Translations under genes and position numbers: made by a program | The notes under the pieces: model-generated | Databases searched by the model: none | The model's input: only the letters and a program-made list of their open reading frames with translations | Told to the model about the DNA's origin: nothing | NCBI GenBank assembly: GCA_035527455.1 | Contig: DATLAN010000053.1 | Location: 1 to 34,788 of the forward strand | Direction: 5' to 3' | Length of the DNA stretch: 34,788 nucleotides | From: DATLAN01 sp035527455 | Lineage (GTDB): Bacteria; Planctomycetota; Planctomycetia; Pirellulales; Thermoguttaceae | Shown here: positions 14,931 through 22,550 of the stretch, piece by piece | Position numbering within the stretch: the stretch's first letter is position 1 | Layout of the letters: every line of letters starts with the position of its first letter

Positions 14931-15835
14931 GCAGGATTGCCTTTCTTTTTCCAGGGCAGGGAGCCCAAATGGTGGGGATGGGCCGGCGGTTGGCGGGATC
15001 GCTGCCCGCCGCTCGCCAACTCTACGACCGCGCCGGGGAGATTCTCGGCTACGATCTGGCGAAACTCTGTTTCGAGGGCCCGCCCGAAGGACTCGATTCG
15101 ACCGTTTGTAGCCAACCGGCGCTGTTCGTCACCAGTTTGGCGGCCCTGGAAGCCTTGCGCGAAGAATCACCCGACGTGGTGCTTTCCTGCGAAGCGGCGG
15201 CCGGATTGAGCCTTGGCGAGTACACGGCCATGGTCTTCGCCGGAGTCATCGAGTTCGAGGACGGACTGACGCTCGTCCAGAAGCGTGGAGCGGCCATGCA
15301 AGAGGCGGCCGATGCCACCCCCAGTGGAATGGTCAGTATTCTGGGCCTCGAACGCGTCGAAGTCGAGGCGCTGTGTGAAAAGGCCCGAGAGGACGAAATC
15401 CTCCAGGTCGCCAACCTGCTCTGCCCGGGCAACATCGTCGTCTCCGGGACAATCGCCGCGTGCGAGCGGGCGGCCGAGCTGGCTCGATCGTTCGGCGCGA
15501 TCAAGGCGGTCCCCTTGGCCGTGGCCGGGGCGTTCCACACCCAGATCATGCGGCCGGCCGACCAACGGCTCGCCGATGCCCTGGCCGACGTGCCCATGCA
15601 GCCACCGAAGATTCCGGTCGTCTCCAACGTCGACGCCCGAGTGCACGACGACCCGGAAGAAATCCGCCAGTTGCTGATCCGGCAAATCCTCCAGCCGGTC
15701 CGATGGGAAGACTCCATGCGGTATCTTCTGCAGCAGGGATTCTCGCAATTCTACGAAGTGGGACCCGGGCGCGTGCTTCGCGGGCTGCTGCGGCGCATCG
15801 ACCGGAAAATCGCCTGTCAAAGTGTTGACGTGTAG
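14927..15835 (+). CDS. fabD: Malonyl-CoA:ACP transacylase
   Basis: 302 residues from TTG at 14927, overlapping the rpmF stop. FabD loads malonyl groups onto ACP. FPGQGAQ is at 8-14, nucleophile Ser95 in GLSLGEY, Arg119 in QKRG and His204 in AGAFHT complete the active site. The residue before the nucleophile is Leu where most FabD proteins have His (GHSLGEY). Malonyl-ACP made here would serve both KAS enzymes in the window unless another transacylase exists. A 42-base gap leads to fabG. Confidence 0.93.
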   Translation: MSRIAFLFPGQGAQMVGMGRRLAGSLPAARQLYDRAGEILGYDLAKLCFEGPPEGLDSTVCSQPALFVTSLAALEALREESPDVVLSCEAAAGLSLGEYTAMVFAGVIEFEDGLTLVQKRGAAMQEAADATPSGMVSILGLERVEVEALCEKAREDEILQVANLLCPGNIVVSGTIAACERAAELARSFGAIKAVPLAVAGAFHTQIMRPADQRLADALADVPMQPPKIPVVSNVDARVHDDPEEIRQLLIRQILQPVRWEDSMRYLLQQGFSQFYEVGPGRVLRGLLRRIDRKIACQSVDV

Positions 15836-15877
15836 CTCGGCGATGTGGGAACTGTGTTCACCATTCGGGAGTCTGTC

Positions 15878-16648
15878 ATGACGGAAGAAAATGGGAGCCG
15901 CATCGCGACCGACCTGACTGGACAGGTCGCCATTGTGACCGGCGCAGCCCGAGGACTCGGCCAGGCGATCGCCACCACGTTGGCCGCTGCGGGCGCCAAA
16001 GTGGCGTGCGTCGACGTGGATGCGGAAGCGCTCGGCGATACGGTTTCCGCCATCAACGCCGCCGGCGGAACGGCCGAAGCCTTGCCCGGCGATGTGACCG
16101 ACAGCGGCCGCGTGGACGAGATTGTCAGCGAGGTGGTCAAGAAATGGGGCGGGCTGCACGTTCTGGTCAACAACGCCGGCATCACCCGCGACTCCCTGAT
16201 CGTGCGGATGAAAGACGACCAATGGGACAGCGTCATCGGCATCAACCTGCGCGGTACGTTCCTGTTCACCCGGGCGGCCGCCCGGCCGATGATGAAGGCC
16301 CGCCGCGGCAGGATCATCAATATCGCCAGCGTTTCCGGCCTGATGGGCAACCCGGGACAGGCCAACTATTCGGCCTCCAAGGCCGGCGTGATCGGCTTGA
16401 CCCGAACCGTGGCCCGAGAACTGGCCGGAAGGAGTATTACGGTCAACGCCATCGCCCCCGGGTTCATCGCCACCGACATGACGGCCGCGTTGGGGGAGGA
16501 GATTTTGGCGGAGGTCCGCAAGCAGATCCCGCTGGGCCGACTGGGCCAGCCGCAGGATGTCGCCGACGCCGTGCTGTTTTTGGCCAGCGCGTCAGCCAGC
16601 TTCATGACGGGGCAGATTCTCACCGTAGATGGGGGTTTGACCGTGTGA
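15878..16648 (+). CDS. fabG: 3-oxoacyl-ACP reductase
   Basis: 256 residues from ATG 15878, chosen because GGAG lies six bases upstream; an in-frame ATG at 15845 lacks such a site. NADPH-binding TGAARGLG (21-28), NNAG (98-101), catalytic Ser151, Tyr164 and Lys168. The C terminus SFMTGQILTVDGGLTV is typical FabG. It performs the first reduction of each elongation round in the primary cycle, between the fabD and acpP genes in the classical order. Confidence 0.94.
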   Translation: MTEENGSRIATDLTGQVAIVTGAARGLGQAIATTLAAAGAKVACVDVDAEALGDTVSAINAAGGTAEALPGDVTDSGRVDEIVSEVVKKWGGLHVLVNNAGITRDSLIVRMKDDQWDSVIGINLRGTFLFTRAAARPMMKARRGRIINIASVSGLMGNPGQANYSASKAGVIGLTRTVARELAGRSITVNAIAPGFIATDMTAALGEEILAEVRKQIPLGRLGQPQDVADAVLFLASASASFMTGQILTVDGGLTV

Positions 16649-16759
16649 GTTGGGCGTTTTGCCCGCCGACCTTCTCGCCGCGGACCATCACAGGGCGAGA
16701 GTTGTGGGCAGAATGCACAGGAGTTTTGAAATAGGGACAAGAAATGTGGCGGGGAGATA

Positions 16760-16788
16760 TAGACACGGCGAGCAAAAATCGCTATACA
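16760..16788 (+). promoter_or_regulatory. acpP-fabF promoter with palindrome
   Basis: TAGACA (16760-16765), 17-base spacer, TATACA (16783-16788). Inverted arms CGAGCAA (16769-16775) and TTGCTCG (16789-16795) flank the -10 box. This allows extra acpP transcription independent of rpmF. The predicted leader is about 125 bases. Confidence 0.65.
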
Positions 16789-16921
16789 TTGCTCGGTCGT
16801 CCGAGAAGCGGAGCGTACCGCAGTTCCGGCTGCCTCCCTGAGTGGACTTTCGTTGATGTGGCAGACGGGGGGGCCACGAAGCATACCCCCAACAGACATG
16901 GTTATCAGGAGGACCGTTAAG

Positions 16922-17170
16922 GTGGCCTCAGTCGAAGAACGAGTGATCAATATCGTCGCCGACCAGTTGAGTGTGAACAAAGACCAGATCACGCGAGAAA
17001 CCTCGTTTATCAACGATCTGGGTGCCGATTCCTTGGACACCGTCGAGTTGGTGATGGAACTGGAAGAAGAATTCGATATCAATATCCCGGATGATGCCGC
17101 CGAGAAGATCCAGACGGTCGGACAGGCCATTGAACATATCGAAAAGACCGTCCAAGACAGCGAAAACTAA
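16922..17170 (+). CDS. acpP: Acyl carrier protein
   Basis: 82 residues from GTG 16922. AGGAGG at 16907-16912 lies nine bases upstream and decides this start over upstream ATGs in the same frame. Ser37 in GADSLDTVELVM is the phosphopantetheine site; the rest is a canonical four-helix ACP with acidic helix II (ELEEEFDINIPDDAAEKI). It carries the growing acyl chain. Placed 18 bases before fabF. It contrasts with the 130-residue ACP at 6129, which points to separate uses. Confidence 0.96.
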   Translation: MASVEERVINIVADQLSVNKDQITRETSFINDLGADSLDTVELVMELEEEFDINIPDDAAEKIQTVGQAIEHIEKTVQDSEN

Positions 17171-17188
17171 TCTCCCTGACCAGCTTCC

Positions 17189-18433
17189 ATGAAACGGCGC
17201 GTCGTCGTAACGGGAATCAGCGCGATCACCTCGCTGGGATGCCGGCTGGATGAGGTGTGGACCCGCGTCTGCAACGGCCAAAGCGGTATCGCTGCCCTGA
17301 AAAGCTTCGATACCTCGGGCCATCGCGTGCGAATCGGCGGGGAGATTCTCGACTGGCCGCCCGACGGCTACTTCACGTCCAAGGACGCCAAGCGGATGGA
17401 CCGCTTTGCGCAGTTGGGCCTGGTCGGCGGAATCGACGCCGTCGCGGACTCGGGCATCGATTTCTCCAAGGAAGATCCGTTCCGTTGCGGGGCGATTCTC
17501 GGTTCGGGAATCGGAGGGCTGCTGGAAATCGAAGCCCAACACTCCCGCTTGCTCGACAAGGGACCCGAGAAGATCTCCCCCTTCACGATTCCCAAGTTGA
17601 TGACCAACGCGGCCAGTGCCCAAATCTCCATACGGTACGGCCTGCAAGGGAAGAACATGGCGGTTTCCACCGCGTGTGCCAGTGCGACCAACGCGATCGG
17701 CGAGGCGCTGCGAGCCATTCAGTACGATGAGGCCGACGTGATCGTCACCGGCGGCACCGAGGCCGTCATGACCCCCTTGGGCCTAAGTGCGTTTGCGGCG
17801 TTGCGCGCGCTGTCGCAGCGCAACGACGACCCAGCCGCGGCCAGCCGGCCCTTCGACGCCGATCGTGACGGCTTCGTACTGGGAGAAGGGGCCGGACTGC
17901 TGGTGATCGAAGAACTCGAACACGCCAAAGCCCGCGGCGCCCGGATCTACGCCGAGTTGCTCGGCTACGGCGCCACGGCCGACGGCAATCATATTACCCA
18001 TCCCGATGAGAACGGTGCGGGAGCTGCCCGGGCCATGGCGCTGGCGCTGAAAGACGCGCGTCTGAATCCGACGGAAATCGACTACATCAATGCCCACGGC
18101 ACCAGCACCCTACTGGGCGATCAGGCGGAAACGTTGGCCGTCAAGACGGTCTTCAAGGAACACGCCCGCGTCTTGAGCATCTCGAGCACCAAGAGCCAGT
18201 TGGGCCATCTGTTGGGTGCCAGCGGCGGCGTGGAGCTGGTCTTCTGCGTGAAGGCCCTGGAAGACGGCGTGATTCCCCCGACGATCAACTACCAAACGCC
18301 CGACCCGCACTGCGACCTGGACTACACGCCCAACGAAGCCCGGCGACGCGACATCTCGACGGCCATGTCCAACAGCTTCGGCTTCGGAGGCCACAACGGA
18401 TCGCTGATCGCCGGCCGTTTGCGCGGCGACTGA
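17189..18433 (+). CDS. fabF: 3-oxoacyl-ACP synthase II
   Basis: 414 residues, standard FabF length. Cys163 (STACAS), His303 (NAHGTST) and His340 (STKSQLGH) form the Cys-His-His condensing site at the same numbers as in E. coli FabF. GSGIGGL at 106-112 and the GFGGHN loop near the C terminus are typical. It elongates acyl-ACP with malonyl-ACP. Last gene of the primary cluster. Confidence 0.95.
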   Translation: MKRRVVVTGISAITSLGCRLDEVWTRVCNGQSGIAALKSFDTSGHRVRIGGEILDWPPDGYFTSKDAKRMDRFAQLGLVGGIDAVADSGIDFSKEDPFRCGAILGSGIGGLLEIEAQHSRLLDKGPEKISPFTIPKLMTNAASAQISIRYGLQGKNMAVSTACASATNAIGEALRAIQYDEADVIVTGGTEAVMTPLGLSAFAALRALSQRNDDPAAASRPFDADRDGFVLGEGAGLLVIEELEHAKARGARIYAELLGYGATADGNHITHPDENGAGAARAMALALKDARLNPTEIDYINAHGTSTLLGDQAETLAVKTVFKEHARVLSISSTKSQLGHLLGASGGVELVFCVKALEDGVIPPTINYQTPDPHCDLDYTPNEARRRDISTAMSNSFGFGGHNGSLIAGRLRGD

Positions 18434-18485
18434 TCGATTCTTCACCGCGCCCATGGGCCGATCGCAAGAGTCTGCCGGGCGGGGT

Positions 18486-18513
18486 TTGACAGACCGGACC
18501 AGGCCTGTAAAAT
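18486..18513 (+). promoter_or_regulatory. Promoter of tRNA-Ile
   Basis: TTGACA (18486-18491) and TAAAAT (18508-18513) with a 16-base spacer. The tRNA begins about 75 bases beyond the expected start, so a 5' leader is removed during maturation. Confidence 0.75.
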
Positions 18514-18594
18514 ACGTCATCTGCGTGGTCCGATGAACGATGCGCAAATTCAGGCTAAGCTTATATTGGCGTCGAGACCACACGTTTCACCGCC

Positions 18595-18669
18595 GGGCGC
18601 ATAGCTCAGTTGGTTTAGAGCGCGTCCCTGATAAGGACGAGGTCCGAGGTTCGAATCCTCGTGCGCCCA
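18595..18669 (+). tRNA. tRNA-Ile (anticodon GAT)
   Basis: Acceptor stem GGGCGCA (18595-18601) pairs with TGCGCCC (18662-18668). Anticodon stem CGTCC/GGACG encloses CTGATAA, giving anticodon GAT. T-arm GAGG-TTCGAAT-CCTC is canonical. Discriminator A; CCA is not encoded. It stands alone, not in an rRNA spacer. Confidence 0.95.
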
Positions 18670-19295
18670 CTTGACTTAACCCCCGCCGAATCTTGGAGTT
18701 AGATACCTGCCGACGGTCGGCAGTGTGGCCTGAAAACCGAGGGCGCAAAACGGTACATACCATTTTGCACTTTAGGCAAGACATCTCGGCGGACGGTGAG
18801 TCGTCGCAGGTGCTCGAAGAGCGGTTCGACGACGATGGCGGCCTGGACGATCCGTTGTTTACGCAGTACGTCCGGGACTTTTCCCGCGTCGCATCGTCGC
18901 CACGAGCAACCACCACGTCCGCCACCTCCAGAACACCCCACTGCGGGGTGCCTTCACTGCCCACGACCAGCTATCAGTGGGGTTCCGGCGCCTAGTTGCG
19001 GCCAGATTCTGAGAAAATCCGGAAAGTGCCATTGCCGTTTCCTTCGAACGGAGGTAGAATATTTGTAGATGCAAAGTTTGTATGGGCTAAATCAGGCATT
19101 ACAAATATGGAATTTGCAGGCACGGAAGGCCGGCCAAGAATCAGCCGTTGGTTGAGATTGCCCTTGCGGTTGACTGCTGATCTTCGGCTTTTGATAAGGA
19201 TTGGCCGTTACCAAGGTTGGCGAAACTCGCTCCGTGCGTTGCCTGCCGTAGTTCTTTAGAAACCATTTGACCAAACTTAGTGAGGAGGTTCTGCA
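18670..19295. other. Intergenic region after tRNA-Ile
   Basis: About 620 bases with no supported gene. Open frames on both strands are short, arginine/serine rich and have no motifs. The 3' third (19060-19260) is lower in GC than its surroundings, which may mark the promoter region of the next gene. Confidence 0.5.
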
Positions 19296-19838
19296 ATGTC
19301 TTTGCCCATAGAGAGGGTTCTACCGATGCCGCGTGCCGTCCGTATTACGCGAAACGAGTGTTTGGAGGATCGACAAGGGAGAACATTCGCTGACGTGCTG
19401 AACGACCCTGAACAGCCGTTTGACGATGTGCTGGCCTTCTTCGATGACGCCGAGCGGCAGTGCCGTATGGAGGATGCGGAGACTCATCACGACAGGGCGG
19501 CCTTATCAGGGGTCGTCCGAGAACTCGAGGCTCAGCCGGCCATCGATCAGTTTCTCGCCTTAAAGGACCCGCGGCGCACAAAACGCCTGCGACAGGCGGT
19601 CGGTGTGGTGGTTCGCATCATCATGGAGCAGCGCGGGTGGAGAAAGACGGGCAAGAAGGGCTCGTTGGGAGTTCGTGCCAATGTAGTGCGAGGCACGAAA
19701 ACGCCCGGAGTCTACCATAACACCGGTGGGTTGGCTTTCTGGTTCCTGCGCGCCGAGCGCTACGAACGCATCGACGGAATGCCGTTTCGCTCCGTGAAAC
19801 AGCGCGCGGAAGAAAGCAATCGCCCTGGCAAGAAGTGA
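19296..19838 (+). CDS. Hypothetical protein (unknown family)
   Basis: 180 residues from ATG 19296, with AGGAGG (19283-19288) seven bases upstream, so translation is likely strong. No signal peptide or membrane segment. The N-terminal half is acidic (FDDVLAFFDDAERQCRMED); the C-terminal half is basic, with KTGKKGSLGVRANVVRGTK and then GGLAFWFLRAERYERIDG. The acidic-to-basic layout and the Trp/Arg patch could suit nucleic-acid or partner binding, but no function can be assigned. It opens a run of small genes (BON, DUF3467, BON, ankyrin, cold-shock). Confidence 0.7.
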   Translation: MSLPIERVLPMPRAVRITRNECLEDRQGRTFADVLNDPEQPFDDVLAFFDDAERQCRMEDAETHHDRAALSGVVRELEAQPAIDQFLALKDPRRTKRLRQAVGVVVRIIMEQRGWRKTGKKGSLGVRANVVRGTKTPGVYHNTGGLAFWFLRAERYERIDGMPFRSVKQRAEESNRPGKK

Positions 19839-20035
19839 AGCTCCGGACACCGTCTCGTTTGACGTTTACAAAGGCTTCACCACGTTTCTCGGTCGAACTT
19901 GGAAGGAAAGCAGGCGGAAACTTCTTCTCCGACGGGAAATCCTCCTTCTCACTGAGTGATCCTCAGCGACTCGGTCGACTCCCGTGATGAGTGTCTCTTC
20001 GTAATCAGAGTAACCCTTAGACCGGAGTTGTAACC

Positions 20036-20278
20036 ATGTTGGGTAACGAGGCTGCGTCGGACAAGACCATTCTCCGCCAGGTCAATCAACGGCTCGCCAG
20101 GACGGGCATGGGATCGGGCTCCCGAATCAGCGCGGCGGTCCACCACGGCCACGTGACGTTGTCGGGCAGCATCCAGTACGAAACGCAACGACGCCCCGCC
20201 ACAAGGGCAGTTGACGGGGTCGACGGCGTCCGGGGGCTCACCGACCAGATCCAGGTGCAGTCGGGACGCGGGTATTAG
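20036..20278 (+). CDS. Small BON-domain protein
   Basis: 80 residues forming little more than one BON domain: an N-terminal helix (DKTILRQVNQRLARTG), strands HGHVTLSGSI with the conserved central Gly, and a second helix leading to VDGVRGLTDQIQVQ. BON domains bind phospholipid or other envelope ligands and are common in osmotic-shock proteins such as OsmY. No signal peptide is present, so it probably acts inside the cell. The segment YETQRRPATRAVDGV is slightly shorter than usual for the helix between the two strand pairs. Confidence 0.7.
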   Translation: MLGNEAASDKTILRQVNQRLARTGMGSGSRISAAVHHGHVTLSGSIQYETQRRPATRAVDGVDGVRGLTDQIQVQSGRGY

Positions 20279-20406
20279 AGGATATCCCACGCCGGATTGC
20301 CCGACGGAAGACGGAAACTCAGACCAGCAGGACTCGGTGGCGCGCGGGCGTACGTGAGCCGGGAATCAAGTCGCAAACGATCATTCTTGTCAGAAGGAGT
20401 TGTGCA

Positions 20407-20769
20407 ATGGAAAACCCACAAGCAAACGACAGGGCGCCTGCGACGGATGCCCCCCAATCTGCTTCCGAACCTCAGGCCCCGCAACCAGCGCAGCCGCCGC
20501 ATGTCGAGGTCGACGACTCGAAGGCCATAGCCTGCTACGCCAATTTTTGCCGCGTAACGGGCACGCCCGAGGAGTTGCTCATCGACTTTGGACTCAATCC
20601 GCAGCCATTCGGCGTGCCGACGCAGCCGATTGCGGTAACGCAGCGGATCATCACCAACTTGTATACCGCAAAACGGCTGCTGCATGTTCTGCAACTGACG
20701 ATCCAGCGCCACGAAGGCACCTTCGGTGTCCTCGAGACCGACGTGCAGAAGCGCGTTCGGCGCGCGTAG
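20407..20769 (+). CDS. DUF3467 family protein
   Basis: 120 residues; AGGAG lies about eight bases upstream of the ATG. The N terminus (1-37) is a disordered Ala/Pro/Gln linker. The remainder, from KAIACYANFCRVTGTPEE through DFGLNPQPFG to YTAKRLLHVLQLTIQRHE, matches DUF3467 as I recall it, a small uncharacterised bacterial family. No catalytic pattern is visible. It sits between two BON-domain genes. Confidence 0.8.
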   Translation: MENPQANDRAPATDAPQSASEPQAPQPAQPPHVEVDDSKAIACYANFCRVTGTPEELLIDFGLNPQPFGVPTQPIAVTQRIITNLYTAKRLLHVLQLTIQRHEGTFGVLETDVQKRVRRA

Positions 20770-20796
20770 TGCGCAAAGGAATATCCCGCCGCCCCG

Positions 20797-20925
20797 ATGA
20801 ACGAGGACGCAGGTTCCTCGTGTTGCACTTTCCATTTGGCGTACAATCCCGAGATGTCTCGTCGCGGGCTGGAGAGATTGCTGGCTGCTATCCCAGAGGT
20901 GAACATGATGGCGGATCCGGCGTGA
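20797..20925 (+). CDS. Possible 42-residue small protein
   Basis: Open frame beginning MNEDAGSSCCTFHLAYNPEM and ending MMADPA. The only ribosome-site candidate is a weak AAAGGA. It fills the gap after the DUF3467 gene in the same direction. No family resemblance; it could be chance. Confidence 0.2.
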   Translation: MNEDAGSSCCTFHLAYNPEMSRRGLERLLAAIPEVNMMADPA

Positions 20926-20975
20926 CCGGAAGGCGGTGAGAACCGGTTGTATTTGCCGCAACGAAGGAGGATGAC

Positions 20976-21089
20976 ATGGTGCCTTGGATCGCGAACATCT
21001 GCCTCTACTTCCTGGTGGATCTTCCCGGCAGCTCTTGCCGAGCAGCCAAGAGATTCGCGAGGAGCTGGTGGTATTCTCACTATCAATGA
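20976..21089 (+). CDS. Possible 37-residue small protein with strong ribosome site
   Basis: The frame starts MVPWIANICLYFLVDLPG and ends WWYSHYQ. AAGGAGG (20964-20970) lies five bases upstream, one of the best ribosome sites in the window. The first half is hydrophobic enough for a short membrane insert. It may instead be the damaged start of a longer gene, since other frames stay open to 21334. Confidence 0.35.
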   Translation: MVPWIANICLYFLVDLPGSSCRAAKRFARSWWYSHYQ

Positions 21090-21116
21090 ACACCACAACA
21101 CAAAGGGGCCGGTATT

Positions 21117-21410
21117 GTGTATCCCCGGACGATTTGCGACAACCCCGTCCATTTCCGAGGAATCGCGGAGGCGGCGGCGGAGTGTCTGCAAAACAGCCCG
21201 TACCAAGCCGTAAGAAGAGTCTTGTGTGTGTGCGACCACGGCATCCTCTTCCTGCGGGGTCACTTGTCCAGCTTTTACGAAAAGCAAGTTGCCCAAGAGG
21301 CCGTGGCCAAGGTCAAAGGGGTGACCCAGGTTAGGAACGAAATCGAAGTGGATTGGGTGCCGGTTGGTCGACAAGGCAAGGACACATCATCGCGTGAGGT
21401 GAACCGTTGA
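21117..21410 (+). CDS. BON-domain protein
   Basis: 97 residues from a GTG at 21117. Residues about 30-80 form a BON domain: VRRVLCVCDHGILFLRGHLS, helix SFYEKQVAQEAVAKV, then GVTQVRNEIEVDW. No signal peptide. Cys residues in the first strand are unusual for the domain. The start is uncertain because the ribosome site is poor (GGGG only). It forms a pair with the BON protein at 20036 around the DUF3467 gene. Confidence 0.68.
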   Translation: MYPRTICDNPVHFRGIAEAAAECLQNSPYQAVRRVLCVCDHGILFLRGHLSSFYEKQVAQEAVAKVKGVTQVRNEIEVDWVPVGRQGKDTSSREVNR

Positions 21411-21435
21411 CCATTGAGCCGGTTGGGAAAGGCGT

Positions 21436-21789
21436 ATGATGCTAAGACAACTTATGTCGTATTTTCCGCAAAGAAGAGAGAAGGGCTTGATTCGGGCAGC
21501 CGAGGACGGCCGGCTGGACCTGGTCCGGAACCTGCTTCAGGCGGGCGCGAACCCTAACGCCAAGAGTGAGGGCGATGTCACCGTGCTGATGTGGGCCGCC
21601 GCGCGGGGCCACGTCGAAGTGGTCAAAGCACTGCTCGAATCTGGTGCCGAGCCCAATGCTCGGACTCGAAAAGGACGAACGGCCTTCGAAATCGCCATCC
21701 AGGAGGGGCACGTCCACGTCGCTGCCTTGCTTCCGGAGAACGGTGCAGCAGGGATCCAACATGCCGAATCAGGAGGAACCTCCGTCTGA
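21436..21789 (+). CDS. Ankyrin-repeat protein
   Basis: 117 residues with about two and a half ankyrin repeats: GLIRAAEDGRLDLVRNLLQA, then GDVTVLMWAAARGHVEVVKA, then GRTAFEIAIQEGHVHVAALL. Consensus elements (GADPNA-type turns, GHxEVV helices) are clear. It has no signal peptide and no added domain, so it is probably a small protein-binding module. Start at 21436 or the adjacent ATG 21439. It follows the BON gene by 25 bases and may share its transcript. Confidence 0.85.
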   Translation: MMLRQLMSYFPQRREKGLIRAAEDGRLDLVRNLLQAGANPNAKSEGDVTVLMWAAARGHVEVVKALLESGAEPNARTRKGRTAFEIAIQEGHVHVAALLPENGAAGIQHAESGGTSV

Positions 21790-21866
21790 ACGATCTGCCA
21801 AACCACGGCTGGTTGGCCGCCGCGACTTTGCCTTCGTTCACCCCTTTCCTTATGTACCTGAAGTGC

Positions 21867-21872
21867 TATACT
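21867..21872 (+). promoter_or_regulatory. Candidate -10 box for the cold-shock gene
   Basis: TATACT sits in AT-richer DNA after the ankyrin gene, with no good -35 box. If used, it gives a leader of about 210 bases before the cold-shock start, similar in style to long cold-shock mRNA leaders. Confidence 0.3.
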
Positions 21873-22091
21873 GTGTTTATGTGGGGGTGCAAAGACTCAA
21901 GCCCCTTCAGCTTCCTTCTGGATTCTTCCTCTCCGGTCGCTCTGTTGCGACTCGCCGCGGACGCATCTTGGATCGCGGTTGACTTGACTGCCCCTCTTTT
22001 TGTGACCTTCGTGCCAGATTGCCGCAAGGGGTCCGGTGACTGTGCCATGATGGTTTGTTTGCGTTTTTCTTTTGTTTCAAGGAGTAGTAGT

Positions 22092-22289
22092 ATGTCGCAA
22101 GGCACGATCAAGAAACTGGTTTCCGAGAGAGGTTTTGGATTCATCGAAGGTGAGCAGGGCGAGTTGTTCTTTCACCACTCGGCAGTCCAGGACGCGTCGT
22201 TCGAGGCCCTTCACGAAGGGCAATCGGTGAATTACACCGAAGGCCGCGGGCCCAAGGGGCCGCGCGCAGAATGCGTCAGCCTCGTCTGA
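22092..22289 (+). CDS. Cold-shock domain protein
   Basis: 65 residues from ATG 22092 with AAGGAG seven bases upstream. One cold-shock domain: GTIKKLVSERGFGFI carries RNP1 (RGFGFI) and ELFFHHSAV carries RNP2. The expected role is single-strand RNA/DNA binding as an RNA chaperone. Typical CspA proteins begin KGxVKWFN; here the corresponding GTIKKLVSERG lacks the Trp and Phe, as in many divergent members. It closes the small-gene group. Confidence 0.92.
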   Translation: MSQGTIKKLVSERGFGFIEGEQGELFFHHSAVQDASFEALHEGQSVNYTEGRGPKGPRAECVSLV

Positions 22290-22390
22290 GCTTGCCGGAC
22301 AACGGCTTACCGCGGAAGTCAAACGGCCGGCCCATTCGATTCCACCTGTTCGGAAAGACGCCTGGGTCACCCGTGTTCCGTCCCGGAAGG

Positions 22391-22446
22391 GATTGCTTCC
22401 TGCCGGAAAACGAAATCGTCGAAAAGTGGCTAACAACGCCGTAAGT
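22391..22446 (+). repeat. Diverged intergenic repeat, copy B
   Basis: Pairs with copy A at 246-301 (about 39 of 56 bases). The GAAAAGTGG core is exact. It lies between the convergent cold-shock and PHP-protein genes. The bases just before it form a small GGAAGG/CTTCC palindrome. Confidence 0.4.
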
Positions 22447-22550
22447 CACCGTTTACATTTGGGCTTGGTGCGGAAAAGAATTGATTTCCTTCGTGCGTCT
22501 TCGTGTTCTTCGTGGATGCAGCAGAGGCCAACCATGCAAATGAACAAACC

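Noticed and set aside
18587..18964. Minus-strand open frame containing ARGFEPRTSSLSG
   Set aside because: Translation of the complement of tRNA-Ile; a common annotation artefact, not a gene.
20797..20925. 42-codon frame considered as a firm gene
   Set aside because: Weak ribosome site and no similarity; reported only as a low-confidence possibility.
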